Below are positions 44,301 through 53,313 of a DNA stretch of 64,000 bases, one piece after another. Origin of the DNA: Pseudodesulfovibrio sp. (lineage in GTDB: Bacteria > Desulfobacterota > Desulfovibrionia > Desulfovibrionales > Desulfovibrionaceae); contig JAEINO010000004.1 in the NCBI GenBank assembly GCA_016342345.1, positions 62,001 through 126,000 of the forward strand, given 5' to 3'. The position numbers and the translations under genes are program-made. The number at the start of each line of letters is the position of its first letter. Position 1 is the first letter of the stretch. A model generated the notes under the pieces. That model was not told the origin of the DNA. It worked only from the letters and a program-made list of their open reading frames with translations, and made no database searches.

Positions 44301-45825
44301 CGGTAATGTCCTTGGACACAGTGGTGACGTGCGTTACCAGTCCTTCCGTGTCCATGTATGGATACATGAGAACTTCGTAGTATCGGTTATCCCTGTTGGG
44401 AAAGGAGAACCATGCCTTGTATCTGAGGGCTTTTCCGGTGAAGCATTCTTCAAGATGGGGGAGGATGTATCTTTCGAAAATCTCCTTGCTCCAGAGTTCC
44501 TCCACACTGTGTCCGACAATGGCCTCTTTTGATTTGTCATGGATGTCGAGGTAGGCGCGGTTGACGGCTTCGTAGATATATTCGCGGTTGATCAGGGTCA
44601 TCAAATCCAGGGAGGCATTGGCGATGAATTCGAATTTGCGCAATGCTTCCTCAATGTCTTTCCTTGCCGTAATGTCCGAAAAAGAGATGAAGGCGACCTT
44701 GCGACCCTCGAGTTCCATGAGTACGGCGGACGCCTGGGTCCAGAAATGGGTTCCGTCGTGGCGAACCATTTCTATTTCCACGTTGTCCAGATGGCCGTTC
44801 TTCAGAACCTGATCGAGGAGGAGTTCGCGATCCTTTTGGTCAGCGTAGAATTCTTTTGTGGATAGACCCACGGTTTCAGCGGGATCAACGGCAAACTGGG
44901 CTGCACTGCTGAGGTTGGCAAAGATGGTTTTCCCGCTGTCAAGGTCCACGAGGAGTGTCGGCAGCGGTGAACTTTCAAGCAGGGTGCGGAATCGATCCTC
45001 GCTTTGCCTCAGCTTATACTCGGCGGCCTTTTGGCTGGTGATATCGGTAAGAATTCCCACGATTCCGGAAGGTTTGTTGTCCAGATCGGTGAATATGGCT
45101 TTTCGGACCAGAATGGTGCGTTCTTTGCCATCGAAAAGCGTGGTGCGTTCGTATTCCTGCAAGCCCCCCCGGTACAGAAGTTCGCGGTCTTTGTCACGGT
45201 AGAATGTTTCTTCGTCCTTGGGTGCGAAGTCCTCGATTTTCTGGCCTATGAATTTTTCTTTCGGGATGCCGGAAAAATCGACGAAGGCTTTGTTTGCACC
45301 AATATATACTCCGTCGAGGTCCTTGAAGAAGATTTGGTTGGGAACCGCATCTATGACGGTCTGGATGAAGGAAAGCTGGTTGTTAAGTGCCATTTCGGCG
45401 CGTTCGCGTTCGCGGGTCTCCATGTCGAGTCTCTGGCGTTGGGCCTTGAGGAAAGACGCGCGTTCAAGTGCCTTGGATATGGCCTTGTCCATTTCGGGCA
45501 GGACCGAGTCGTTCTTGATTACGAAATCCCAGGCACCTTTGCGAACAGTTTTGATGGCGTCTTCTATTTCACTGACTCCGGAAATGACGATGAATGGAAT
45601 TTCCAGGGAACAATCCGTCAATTCGGCAAGCACATAATGGCCGTCCATTTCTGGCATGTACAGATCAAGAAGAACGGCATCCGGCTTTTCTTTCAAAAAA
45701 AGGTCGATGCCGGACCTGCCGTTTTCGGCCTCCAGCATTGTATATCCCTGTTTTTCAAGATGGTGCACCACCAACGTCCTGAATGTAGGATTGTCATCTA
45801 TGATCAATACGCGGGGTTGACTCAA
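41389..45825 (-). CDS. Giant hybrid histidine kinase: REC, six PAS, GAF, HisKA, HATPase, REC
   Basis: The 1478-residue cytoplasmic kinase begins with a receiver domain (about 1-120; [12 protein letters not shown] with the phospho-Asp), then six PAS repeats between about 145 and 900 (each opening with a helix such as [16 protein letters not shown] or [16 protein letters not shown]), a GAF domain (about 925-1085), a dimerisation/phosphoacceptor helix ([15 protein letters not shown]), the ATPase domain ([10 protein letters not shown] and [12 protein letters not shown]) and a C-terminal receiver ([13 protein letters not shown]). No membrane segment or signal peptide is seen. Start is TTG at 45825 after GAGGATGAG. 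The signal is unknown; the number of PAS domains suggests several inputs. A long opposite-strand frame across it is a shadow. Confidence 0.95.
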   Translation of the reverse strand: MSQPRVLIIDDNPTFRTLVVHHLEKQGYTMLEAENGRSGIDLFLKEKPDAVLLDLYMPEMDGHYVLAELTDCSLEIPFIVISGVSEIEDAIKTVRKGAWDFVIKNDSVLPEMDKAISKALERASFLKAQRQRLDMETRERERAEMALNNQLSFIQTVIDAVPNQIFFKDLDGVYIGANKAFVDFSGIPKEKFIGQKIEDFAPKDEETFYRDKDRELLYRGGLQEYERTTLFDGKERTILVRKAIFTDLDNKPSGIVGILTDITSQKAAEYKLRQSEDRFRTLLESSPLPTLLVDLDSGKTIFANLSSAAQFAVDPAETVGLSTKEFYADQKDRELLLDQVLKNGHLDNVEIEMVRHDGTHFWTQASAVLMELEGRKVAFISFSDITARKDIEEALRKFEFIANASLDLMTLINREYIYEAVNRAYLDIHDKSKEAIVGHSVEELWSKEIFERYILPHLEECFTGKALRYKAWFSFPNRDNRYYEVLMYPYMDTEGLVTHVTTVSKDITESALAQTRMLESREYFRAIFESSIDPILLFDANLIITDMNTSAITRLGFNKGTLIGQNTKILQQSPEDFEKFNQLIGPTLSGTGAWIGEWTFAASNGTPIPTETSISIIHPMLEGQSDGYVAIMRDISKRKNAEKARKKTEQLYRTIFETTGTASVIIESDSTISKANKRFAELSEYSRKEIEGIMSWTDFVDESTLPHMYQYHCERFNKKSNAPTSYEFQFITRSGKIRHIHLKVDMLPGSNQSIASLMDFTARKQTEDRLREALDETEAIQRNTFIGIGLFKSGTILRINKRGAEIFGHDQNKMVGSNGSQFFQSDKAYRSFRRRCLHGLSIEGEFHAEHQFRRPDGGLIWANLFAKAVDKNDLDQGIIWTIVDVTQRNYNETVASLLYRISNAVSTTSDLDDLYGRIHTALNDNIEAANFFIALLDKSRRHLEFSYFEDEMDDLKGAILDIDEQATTSFAVEVIRSGRPLLVNKKALPDPDSPTLNDLRLHNTEHLTRKTFLKQRHTREEAMLGTRSEVWLGVPLKIRNEVVGVMAVQSYTNSNQYSAKDVGLLVSVSEQIALAIERKTNEQDLLKAKELAEAANQSKSEFLANMSHEIRTPLNGVLGMLQLAQTTDLTEEQADYVSTALFSGRSLLSIINDILDFSKIEAGKMEIVTEPFSLTTFMQDVLASFRGQAQDKGLTLVSDIGSEVPCKLVGGKSRLKQILFNLVGNAIKFTDSGRISVSVHLINKDMQTGTVRILFSVEDSGIGIPDEMIDHIFEPFTQVDGSYIRRHQGTGLGLGIVKRLAGIMGGSLSIESNKGMGTIVHLALNLQFDPINIEDTQKDNDQHMASRTGLKLLVVEDNRVNRLMAARMLGKLGHLAETACEGEEALRLLEKHSFDAVFMDIQMPGMDGIEATRMIRNAPAGSTMDPHTPIIAMTAHAMLGDREGFIKSGMTDYIAKPVEMEEIERVLAHLFPMTKDQD

Positions 45826-45994
45826 AGCTCATCCTCTTTTGTGATTGTGCCAGCTACGTACGATGTTTTCGATTTAAAATGAAGAGGGGTATAAATATAA
45901 TCATAGGACGTCGGTAAAAGGGGTTGGTTGCTTGTATCCCACTCGTGAACCGGGTATACGTTCAGAATAATGCTTTTTTATCAGGAGAGAATTG

Positions 45995-46762
45995 ATGAAA
46001 TTTATTAGCCTCGTCGTGGCCATTGTCTTGATTTCTTTTGTCGGTTCGGTTGAAGCCCGTCAGAATCTGTTGTTTGTGGCAGATGTTGATTTTGCTCCGT
46101 ATTCCATGATTACCGAAGGTAAACCAGCTGGTATTGATGTAGAAGTACTGTCCGAAGCGGCCAGGCGGGCAGGTTTGACCGTGGATATTGAGTTCAAATC
46201 ATGGGATGAACTTGTGGAAATGATCAGGAAAGGGGACTGTGACGGTGCCGTTGGCCTGTTCAAGAATCCGGAACGGGAAAAGTATGCCATGTTCATGGAT
46301 GCAACTCCTATTCACTTTAGCGATTACGTTCTCTTCACCAAGGTAGGGTCCAATTTTTCCTTTCGCACCTATGCGGACCTTCAGGGCAAGACCATTGGCA
46401 GGGTATCGGGGATCACTCTGGGAAGCGAGTTTGAAAATGCTCTTGCCAAAGGTACAATGCAAGTCAGGGAATATGCTGATCTTGCTTCGGCCATCAAGGG
46501 ATTGTTGGTTAACGAAATCGACGCCTATGCAGGCAACATAGATGTGACGTATTATCGTTTGAAAAGTATGGGAATGACCAGCTCCATTATCTATTTGCCC
46601 AAGAAGATCGTGACAGATCTGCCAGCCTATCTCGTCATGTCCCGTGCTTCCAAGACCGAGGACAGGGATCGTGTCATGCAGGGACTGGAACGTGCCCTTG
46701 ATCAGATGCGCAAGGATGGCACCTACAACAAGATTGCACGACGATATCTGTTCAGGTTTTAA
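45995..46762 (+). CDS. Periplasmic solute-binding protein (SBP_bac_3 type)
   Basis: The 255-residue protein has a signal peptide (about 1-20, ending in SVEARQ) and the bilobed fold of amino-acid-type binding proteins: DVDFAPYSMITEGKPAGIDVEVLSEAARRAGL, GLFKNPEREKYAMF and LQGKTIGRVSGITLGSEFE are the typical segments. No transporter permease or ATPase is adjacent. It lies divergent to the giant hybrid kinase, so it could be a ligand-sensing partner rather than a transport component. The ATG at 45995 follows CAGGAGAG, and a TTG at 45992 is a poorer alternative. Two terminators follow. Confidence 0.9.
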   Translation: MKFISLVVAIVLISFVGSVEARQNLLFVADVDFAPYSMITEGKPAGIDVEVLSEAARRAGLTVDIEFKSWDELVEMIRKGDCDGAVGLFKNPEREKYAMFMDATPIHFSDYVLFTKVGSNFSFRTYADLQGKTIGRVSGITLGSEFENALAKGTMQVREYADLASAIKGLLVNEIDAYAGNIDVTYYRLKSMGMTSSIIYLPKKIVTDLPAYLVMSRASKTEDRDRVMQGLERALDQMRKDGTYNKIARRYLFRF

Positions 46763-46774
46763 CGGCCTGGTGTG

Positions 46775-46804
46775 AGTCGACAGAATTGTCGACTGTCCTT
46801 TTTT
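46775..46804 (+). terminator. Terminator after the binding-protein gene
   Basis: AGTCGACA and TGTCGACT pair perfectly over GAAT and are followed by GTCCTTTTTT. Confidence 0.8.
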
Positions 46805-46848
46805 GTGGATTGTGAACGGCCTGACAGAGTGCTTTTGTGAGTACTTGG

Positions 46849-46876
46849 AAACCCCGACTCTTGTCGGGGTTTTTAT
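46849..46876. terminator. Second terminator, between convergent genes
   Basis: ACCCCGAC and GTCGGGGT pair over TCTT and are followed by a T-run. It reaches the 3' end of the histidine kinase on the minus strand and could act in both directions. Confidence 0.85.
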
Positions 46877-48162
46877 TTGGAGGACGGCAGGACTGGCAGG
46901 GTGAAAACGAATTTGCTGCCTCGATCTTGTGTGCTTTCCAGCCAGATGTGTCCGCCGTGACCATTGACGATGCTGCGGCAGATGGGGAGTCCCAGGCCGG
47001 TCCCCTTGGGGCGGTCGGCCAGGCTTTTATGTCCTTGGGTGAATTTTTCAAAGATGATGGCTTGCACTTCCTCGGGAATGCCGATTCCGGTGTCGGAAAC
47101 GCTGATCCGCACATGGTTGTCCACCTGTCGAGCCCTGCACAAGATATTGCCTTCGTCAGTGAATTTTACGGCATTGGAGAAGAGGTTGATCATCACCTGG
47201 ATCAACCGATCGAAATCGCCCAATACTTTAGGCAAATGTGGTTCTATATCCGCTTGCAGGACAAGGTTGGAATTTTCGAACAAGGCGGCTGTTGCTTCAA
47301 TGGACCGGGTGATGAAGTCGTTGGGGCTGGTTGGTTTCATCTTGTATTCGACCTTGTCTGCTTCAAGCTTGGCGAGGTCGAGTACATCGTTGATGAGTTC
47401 GGTGAGGCGATCGCCTTCCGAAATGATGATGTCGATATTCTTTTTGATTCGGTTCATTTCCTTTTGCAGTTTTTTGTTTTCGGTGAGGTCCACTACCGGG
47501 AAGATCTTGGTGGTAAGTTTCTTGAGATTGATCTTGGCGAAACCTATGATCGAAGTGAGCGGGGTTCGCAATTCGTGGGATACGATGGATAGAAATTCCG
47601 ACTTGGCCTGATTGGCCCGATCCAATTCCCTGGTGCGTTCACGGACCCTGATTTCCAGTTGGTCATGGCTTTTTATGAGTGCCTCTTCATTGCGTTTGCG
47701 TTCGGAGATGTCGCGAGCCACGATAACGGCCTGGCGTTTGCCCTGGTCTGTAACGATCCGGAGGGTCATTTCTACAGGCACAGAGTCACTTTTCGAGTCG
47801 TTGGGACAGCAGAATTCCGTTTCGAGACTCAGTGTGGCATTTTTTGGGCAGAACAGGTTCTCGGTGTAGCGGCTGACGTGTTCCGGCAGTATTTCCTTGA
47901 AATGCAAACCAATAATGTCCTTGGCCGGGCAGCCGATCATGACTTGTGTGGAGCCAGAGGCATCGATAATTATCCCGGTGTCAGCGTCCACGATCAGGAT
48001 GGCATCGGACACGCGATCAAGCAGAGTTCGGAAGTGTTCCAGCTCATCAAGCCTGGCCTTCAGTTCCGGGTAATAGCTTTTGCTGATGGACCGTTTGCCC
48101 AGGCCGATGAGTTTTTCGCGTTCGTCGGTAGGATTGTTTATTGGGTCAGCACGCTTTTTCAT
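46873..48162 (-). CDS. PAS sensor histidine kinase
   Basis: The 429-residue soluble kinase has one PAS domain (about 45-165; FRTLLDRVSDAILIVD through VARDISERKRNEEAL), a coiled linker, a phosphoacceptor helix (FLSIVSHELRTPLTSIIGF) and an ATPase domain (LFSNAVKFTDEGN, SDTGIGIPEEV, GTGLGLPICRSI). There is no membrane segment or receiver. Its start overlaps the 3' end of the alcohol dehydrogenase gene by 17 bases, so the two are translationally coupled. No response regulator gene is adjacent, so its partner is unknown; one of the hybrid kinases nearby could supply a receiver. Confidence 0.94.
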   Translation of the reverse strand: MKKRADPINNPTDEREKLIGLGKRSISKSYYPELKARLDELEHFRTLLDRVSDAILIVDADTGIIIDASGSTQVMIGCPAKDIIGLHFKEILPEHVSRYTENLFCPKNATLSLETEFCCPNDSKSDSVPVEMTLRIVTDQGKRQAVIVARDISERKRNEEALIKSHDQLEIRVRERTRELDRANQAKSEFLSIVSHELRTPLTSIIGFAKINLKKLTTKIFPVVDLTENKKLQKEMNRIKKNIDIIISEGDRLTELINDVLDLAKLEADKVEYKMKPTSPNDFITRSIEATAALFENSNLVLQADIEPHLPKVLGDFDRLIQVMINLFSNAVKFTDEGNILCRARQVDNHVRISVSDTGIGIPEEVQAIIFEKFTQGHKSLADRPKGTGLGLPICRSIVNGHGGHIWLESTQDRGSKFVFTLPVLPSSK

Positions 48163-49315
48163 AGATGGACAGGACCTCGCTTGCAGAGGGAAATTTGGGG
48201 TTTGTGAGCATGCAGGGATCGGCCAGCGCGTTCTTTACCAGTAACGGAAGGTCATCCATGGACATGCCCATTTTGCAGAGGTTATCCGTAACGCCTGCGG
48301 CCTGTTTCAGATTGCGGAAGGCCTCCAGGATGCCATCCTTGACTTCGTCAAGAGGTGCGTTTTTGGGAATGGATGCACCGAGTTCGTTGCCGAGTTGGCG
48401 ATACTTGTCTGGCGTGGCGTCAAAATTGTAGTCTATTACATGATCAAGCAGTATAGCGTTGCATAATCCGTGCGGCAGGTCGAGCAGACCGCCCAGGCTG
48501 TGGGCCATGGCATGGACTGCTCCCAGAATGGCGTTTGAAAAAGCCAGGCCCGCATAGGTGGATGCGAGCATCATGCCTGTGCGAGCGGCTATGTCGTCGG
48601 GATGGTCCAGAGTCTGGAGGAAGTTTTTCTTGATCAGGCGCACGGCTTCGAGTGCATGCAGGTCAGTGATTGCCGAGGAAGCGTTGGAGACAAATGCTTC
48701 CGTGGCGTGGGTTAATGCATCAAGGCCGGTATGGGCGGTCAGTTCCTTGTTCATGGTTAAGGTCAACAGCGGATCGATGAGTGCCACATCCGGGATCATG
48801 GTTTTGGACACTATGGCGATTTTTACCTTTCGACCGGTGTCGTTGATGATGCAGAATTGGGATATGTCCGCAGCTGAGCCTGCGGTTGTCGGTATGCAAA
48901 TGAGCGGTGGCCCGGGGTGTTCGATCCGGTCCACGCCTTCGAATTCCAGCACATGACGGTTGTTCGTGCAGACTACGCCGATGGCTTTTGCGCAGTCCAT
49001 GGGGCTGCCTCCGCCGATGGCAACGATGGCATCGCATCCTTCCTTTCGGTATGTTTCGGCACCAGCCATGACTTCATGATCGCGTGGATTTGCCGTCACA
49101 CCTGTATACAGGACACTGTCAACGCCCTCGGCTTTCAGGCTGTCGATGATTGTGGCCGGATAGCCGAGTTTGTCCAACGTCGGACCGGATACAACAAGTG
49201 TTTTTTTGATGGACAGATTGGCGGCATACTGGCCCGTCAACTTGGAGGCACCAGCACCAAAAACGAATTCAGGTGCAACAAATTTTCGCAGTTCTTCAAT
49301 GTCGTATTTTGCCAT
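48146..49315 (-). CDS. Iron-containing (group III) alcohol dehydrogenase
   Basis: The 389-residue enzyme oxidises an alcohol or reduces an aldehyde with NAD(P). It has the family nucleotide motif AIGGGSPMDCAKAI, the PTTAGSAADIS segment, and the four metal ligands in TGLDALTHATEAF (Asp, His) and AVHAMAHSLGGLLDLPHG (two His). Length is normal. The ATG at 49315 gives the common start KYDIEELRKF; an upstream ATG at 49327 is possible. Its gene leads into a histidine kinase by an overlap. Such dehydrogenases are abundant in sulfate reducers growing on alcohols; the substrate is not predictable here. Confidence 0.94.
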   Translation of the reverse strand: MAKYDIEELRKFVAPEFVFGAGASKLTGQYAANLSIKKTLVVSGPTLDKLGYPATIIDSLKAEGVDSVLYTGVTANPRDHEVMAGAETYRKEGCDAIVAIGGGSPMDCAKAIGVVCTNNRHVLEFEGVDRIEHPGPPLICIPTTAGSAADISQFCIINDTGRKVKIAIVSKTMIPDVALIDPLLTLTMNKELTAHTGLDALTHATEAFVSNASSAITDLHALEAVRLIKKNFLQTLDHPDDIAARTGMMLASTYAGLAFSNAILGAVHAMAHSLGGLLDLPHGLCNAILLDHVIDYNFDATPDKYRQLGNELGASIPKNAPLDEVKDGILEAFRNLKQAAGVTDNLCKMGMSMDDLPLLVKNALADPCMLTNPKFPSASEVLSIYEKAC

Positions 49316-49422
49316 GAAAAATTCCACACTAGGGTTTGAAGCGGGCGTGCACTTGTCATTGTGTTCTCAATACCCAAAGAAGAGAGGCAAGTAAAACCTC
49401 TTATAAATAATTATTGAGATCT

Positions 49423-52400
49423 TCAGAAATTCTTGTGTTCTTTCATGAGGGCCAGAAGAAGGTTGATTTCAGCCATGAGATATTCAAAGGAGCTTGTCGT
49501 GTCCTTCTTTTCGCGGCAGTCGGCTTCAAGTTTTGATGAGGCCAGTGCTGCAGAGTTGGCACCTATGGATGTGCAGATCGATTTGATGGTATGGGAAAGC
49601 GTGAGACCCGTTTCCTGGTCTTCGGAACCGATGGCCTGTTTGAGTTCCTCGGTCATGAGGATCATTTCATTGCGGGCAGTTGTCAGATATCCCGTGAAGA
49701 CGGTTTTATCCACGCCGAGGTCCTTCATGGCCTGGCTTGGTGTCCAGATCGGGATTCCTGAATTTTTTTTCGATGATTTGTCTAACTCGGGAACCTTGGC
49801 TTCAGGCGTGTTGTCAATGGACGGCAGATCCTTTGCGGGCAAGGGGTTTGAGCCGACCAGTCTGTTGATGATGCTTGCCAGTTCATAGAAGTCAACGGGT
49901 TTGGATACGTAGTCGTTCATGCCTGCAACCAGGCTCTTGTCCCTGAACTCCTTGAGGGCGTGTGCCGTGACGCCGATAATGGGGATGGATGGATTGGGAA
50001 TAGGCCCGCCCGGAGTGGCGGAGCGGATGGCCTTGGTTGTCGATATGCCGTCCAGTACGGGCATTTCGATGTCCATGAGAATGAGGTCGAAGTGTTCGCG
50101 TTTGAGGAGGTCCAATACCTCCAGCCCTGTCCCGGCAACGGTATAGGTATAGCCCATTTCATCAAGTCTGAGAGTCGTTACCATGACATTGACATAGTTG
50201 TCCTCGGCAATGAGCAGCCGAATTGGTCCGGCCGGAGCCTTGGGCAGGTCCGGGTTGCGTTCGGCCGGAATCGGGCAGAATACTCCTGGCTCGTACCATG
50301 CAGTGAAGGAGAAGATGCTGCCCTTGCCTACTTTGCTTTCCACGCAAATGTCTCCGCCCATGAGCGAGATGAGTTGTTTACAGATGGCAAGGCCCAGGCC
50401 TGTGCCGCCAAAGGCCCTGGTGGTTTGGGAAAAGCTTTGGAAGATGGCTTCCATGAATTCTTCGGGGATACCTATCCCGGTATCCTGTACTTCGAAGGAG
50501 ACACCAAGGCTTCGCGGATCATCGGTGCGACTCTCGTCAGTCTTGGCCAGGGTGATTCGGATGGCTATCGATCCTCGGTGGGTGAACTTGATGGCATTGC
50601 CCACCAGGTTCATGAGCACTTGCCTTAGTGATAGCGGGTCTCCCTTGACGCATCCCGGGACATCGTCGGCAATGGAAAGGGTCACGTCCAGCCCTTTCTG
50701 GCGGGCCTGCATCTCAAGTCCCTTGATGGTGGTATGCACATGAAAAGGCAGATCAAAGTCAGTCCTGTCGAGTTCCAGCTTGCGAGCTTCTATCTTGGAC
50801 AGGTCGAGAATGTCATTGATGATGTTCAGAAGGTGCTGGGCCGAATCCATGACGGTTTTCAGATAGTCACGCTGTGTGTCATTCAGATTGGTCTGCAAGG
50901 TGATGTCGGTCATGCCGACAATGGCGTTCATGGGTGTCCTGATTTCATGACTCATGGCTGCCAGAAATTCGCTTTTGGCACGGTTGGCAGCTTCGGCGTC
51001 CTCCCGGGCGCGCATCAGGTCTTCCTGGGCGCGTCGATATTCCGTAATGTCATCCCAGGCCCAGATGATGCCCTTGTTCAGGGTGTTCTGGTCCACGGCC
51101 TTGGCATACATTCGGCACCAGATTTCGGAGCCGTCATTGCCCCTGAAGGCTTGTTCGGTGTTGAACTCGCCATTGAGGGACAAGGCCTTGCGCGAAACCT
51201 GGATAAAATCCTCGACCGTGTCGTTGGAGTCGAGGAGGACGGAAATTTCGCTTCCTATGAGTTCTCCGGGGGAATATCCGAATATTTCGGCTCCCCGGCG
51301 GTTGATGGTCGCGAACACCCGGCCTTTGGACATGGCAATACCCATGAGGGAATTTTCCAGAATGGCTTCGAATTTTGAGAGAGACTGTCGGATTCGGTTT
51401 TCCGATTCCTTGCGTACAGTTATGTCGCGAACGTTGGCAAGGATGGCTTTTTGGCCGTGGAAGGTGATGCGGTTGAGGTAGACTTCGACATCAAATTCGC
51501 TGCCATCGTGAGGTCGTTTGGCTCGCCATTCGAAATACTGGGGTTCACCGTTGTTGGCAGCGCGCCACATGGCGGAGAGCCGGTAGAGGGAGTTGTCGCG
51601 GCTGGAAATGTCCCGAGCAATGGAAAGGCCGTCGATATCGCTTTTGACAAGGCCGTACATCTTGAGCATGCGTTCATTCACTTCCAGAAGTCGTCCACTT
51701 ACGTTGTGGATGATAATGGCATCGTGGGAAGAGTCGAACACGGTTCGCAAGGCTTCTTCAGATTCCTTCATTTCACTGGTGCGTTCACGTACACGGGCTT
51801 CCAGGGACTGGTGGGCGCGCCTCAGTTCCTTTTCTGTCTGCTTTCGGCGTGTGGTGTTTGCTATCAGGAACAGGATGATGATCATCTGGATAGAGGTGAA
51901 GCCGGTGCCAAGCCAGATAAGTCCCATGTGTTCGGTGTAGAAGGATTGTGGACGGTTGATGATCGTACTGTTTTCGGGCAGATCTTCCAGGCTGACGTTG
52001 TATTTCTTGATCTGCTTGTAATCGAACATGGGTCTGGAGGTGGAATCTCGGAGGACCGGAATGTCTCTGGGGTGGCGTCCGGCCAGCACGTGCAGGGCTA
52101 TCTGGGCCATTGCCTGGCCCTGGCTGTAGCCGCTTGAGAGCATCCCGCCCATGATGCCGTGGCCGAGGTCGAAGTCAAGGAGTCCGTACACGGGTACTTT
52201 GGCGTGGGAAGCGATGGTTTCCAACGCTTCGGTTGTGTCATGAAATCGGCCGTGTCTGTCGCGGTAGTAAATGCCGTAAAGGATCAGGGCATTGTGGGGC
52301 AGTGCCTCCACCTCGGCAAGAAGTCCTGTCATGTCCATGTTGCCGGAGAAACGGACGTGTACGCCTTGCGCAAAATTATTAAGCTCCTGCCTGATGGTGT

Positions 52401-52968
52401 TGGCAATGGCCTGGCCGGAAGGAGTGTGGTCGTTGATGATATAGATGGTCGTGGTTTTGGGATGCAGTTTGAGAGCCCACCAGAGGGTTCCTTTGGCATC
52501 CATGTTTTCGGTTATACCGGTGAACAGCGGGTGGTCGGTGATCAGTTCGTCCCGGTAGAAGTTGATGCCGCAGAAGACCACCGGCACATTGGGAAAGAGC
52601 TCGGAGTGGTAGCGGCGCATGAACTCCAGGGCGTTGTTGTCCGTGACCATTATCAGGTCGAGCTGAATGTTTTTGTATTTGTGTTCGAACACGTTTCGAA
52701 GTTGCTGCACATAGTGTTCGTTGAATTCCACACGCTTGGTGTCCATGTTTTCCACGTGCAGGAGGATGCCTGTCTCCCTGGGGCGTAGCACTTCATTCAA
52801 GCCGCGGAATATTTCTTCGTTCCAGTTGAGATTCTGATGATAGGAGTTGAGAAGCAGAATTTGTTTTTTTTGGACAAGCTGGGCCTCTGAAGGCGCACTC
52901 AGCCCGACCAGCAGAAAAGCTGAGATCAGGCAAAGGAAGAACATCTGGCGGCTCAAATAGTTTTTCAT
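49423..52968 (-). CDS. Membrane hybrid histidine kinase with periplasmic binding-protein sensor and HPt
   Basis: The 1181-residue protein has a signal peptide or anchor (about 5-28), a periplasmic ABC-substrate-binding-like sensor (about 35-340), a membrane helix (about 352-374), a coiled coil, two PAS domains (FDSSHDAIIIHN and ILENSLMGIAMSK), the phosphoacceptor helix [15 protein letters not shown], an ATPase domain ([12 protein letters not shown]), a receiver (LILMDIEMPVLDG) and a C-terminal HPt domain with LSHTIKSICTSIGA, whose His would take the phosphoryl group. This is a complete phosphorelay in one chain. The sensor resembles the stand-alone protein at 37064. It lies divergent to hcp. 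Confidence 0.95.
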   Translation of the reverse strand: MKNYLSRQMFFLCLISAFLLVGLSAPSEAQLVQKKQILLLNSYHQNLNWNEEIFRGLNEVLRPRETGILLHVENMDTKRVEFNEHYVQQLRNVFEHKYKNIQLDLIMVTDNNALEFMRRYHSELFPNVPVVFCGINFYRDELITDHPLFTGITENMDAKGTLWWALKLHPKTTTIYIINDHTPSGQAIANTIRQELNNFAQGVHVRFSGNMDMTGLLAEVEALPHNALILYGIYYRDRHGRFHDTTEALETIASHAKVPVYGLLDFDLGHGIMGGMLSSGYSQGQAMAQIALHVLAGRHPRDIPVLRDSTSRPMFDYKQIKKYNVSLEDLPENSTIINRPQSFYTEHMGLIWLGTGFTSIQMIIILFLIANTTRRKQTEKELRRAHQSLEARVRERTSEMKESEEALRTVFDSSHDAIIIHNVSGRLLEVNERMLKMYGLVKSDIDGLSIARDISSRDNSLYRLSAMWRAANNGEPQYFEWRAKRPHDGSEFDVEVYLNRITFHGQKAILANVRDITVRKESENRIRQSLSKFEAILENSLMGIAMSKGRVFATINRRGAEIFGYSPGELIGSEISVLLDSNDTVEDFIQVSRKALSLNGEFNTEQAFRGNDGSEIWCRMYAKAVDQNTLNKGIIWAWDDITEYRRAQEDLMRAREDAEAANRAKSEFLAAMSHEIRTPMNAIVGMTDITLQTNLNDTQRDYLKTVMDSAQHLLNIINDILDLSKIEARKLELDRTDFDLPFHVHTTIKGLEMQARQKGLDVTLSIADDVPGCVKGDPLSLRQVLMNLVGNAIKFTHRGSIAIRITLAKTDESRTDDPRSLGVSFEVQDTGIGIPEEFMEAIFQSFSQTTRAFGGTGLGLAICKQLISLMGGDICVESKVGKGSIFSFTAWYEPGVFCPIPAERNPDLPKAPAGPIRLLIAEDNYVNVMVTTLRLDEMGYTYTVAGTGLEVLDLLKREHFDLILMDIEMPVLDGISTTKAIRSATPGGPIPNPSIPIIGVTAHALKEFRDKSLVAGMNDYVSKPVDFYELASIINRLVGSNPLPAKDLPSIDNTPEAKVPELDKSSKKNSGIPIWTPSQAMKDLGVDKTVFTGYLTTARNEMILMTEELKQAIGSEDQETGLTLSHTIKSICTSIGANSAALASSKLEADCREKKDTTSSFEYLMAEINLLLALMKEHKNF

Positions 52969-53224
52969 GACAGCACCGGGTTGAATAGAGATTCACCATC
53001 CCTATCAAAACACAGGGTATTAATAAAGGAAGCTTTCAAGCTCATGGCTTGGGCTGCGAAATGCGTAAAACGGGTTGAGATTCAAGTCCCTTGGTCAATT
53101 CCTTGGTGGGCAGGTGTGGGTGGAACGGGACAGACAAGTAATAACGACAACTAAATTCATTATAATACTCCGTAATGTGCGCCGCAGATAAAGTTTGTCA
53201 AAATTATGCATGTTTCTTCGCTTT

Positions 53225-53238
53225 TTGACTCAAGTCAT
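53225..53238. promoter_or_regulatory. Candidate CRP/FNR-family (HcpR-like) site upstream of hcp
   Basis: TTGAC-TCAA-GTCAT is a near-perfect dyad, 76 bases upstream of the hcp start. In sulfate reducers hcp is known to be regulated by HcpR, a CRP/FNR-family protein that binds TTGAC-type dyads; assignment here is inference. Confidence 0.45.
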
Positions 53239-53313
53239 ACTGCTTTGGCGCGGATTCCCATAGATGTTGTTTCACCAAATGGAAAAATCACCAAAATATC
53301 AAGGAGTGAATCT

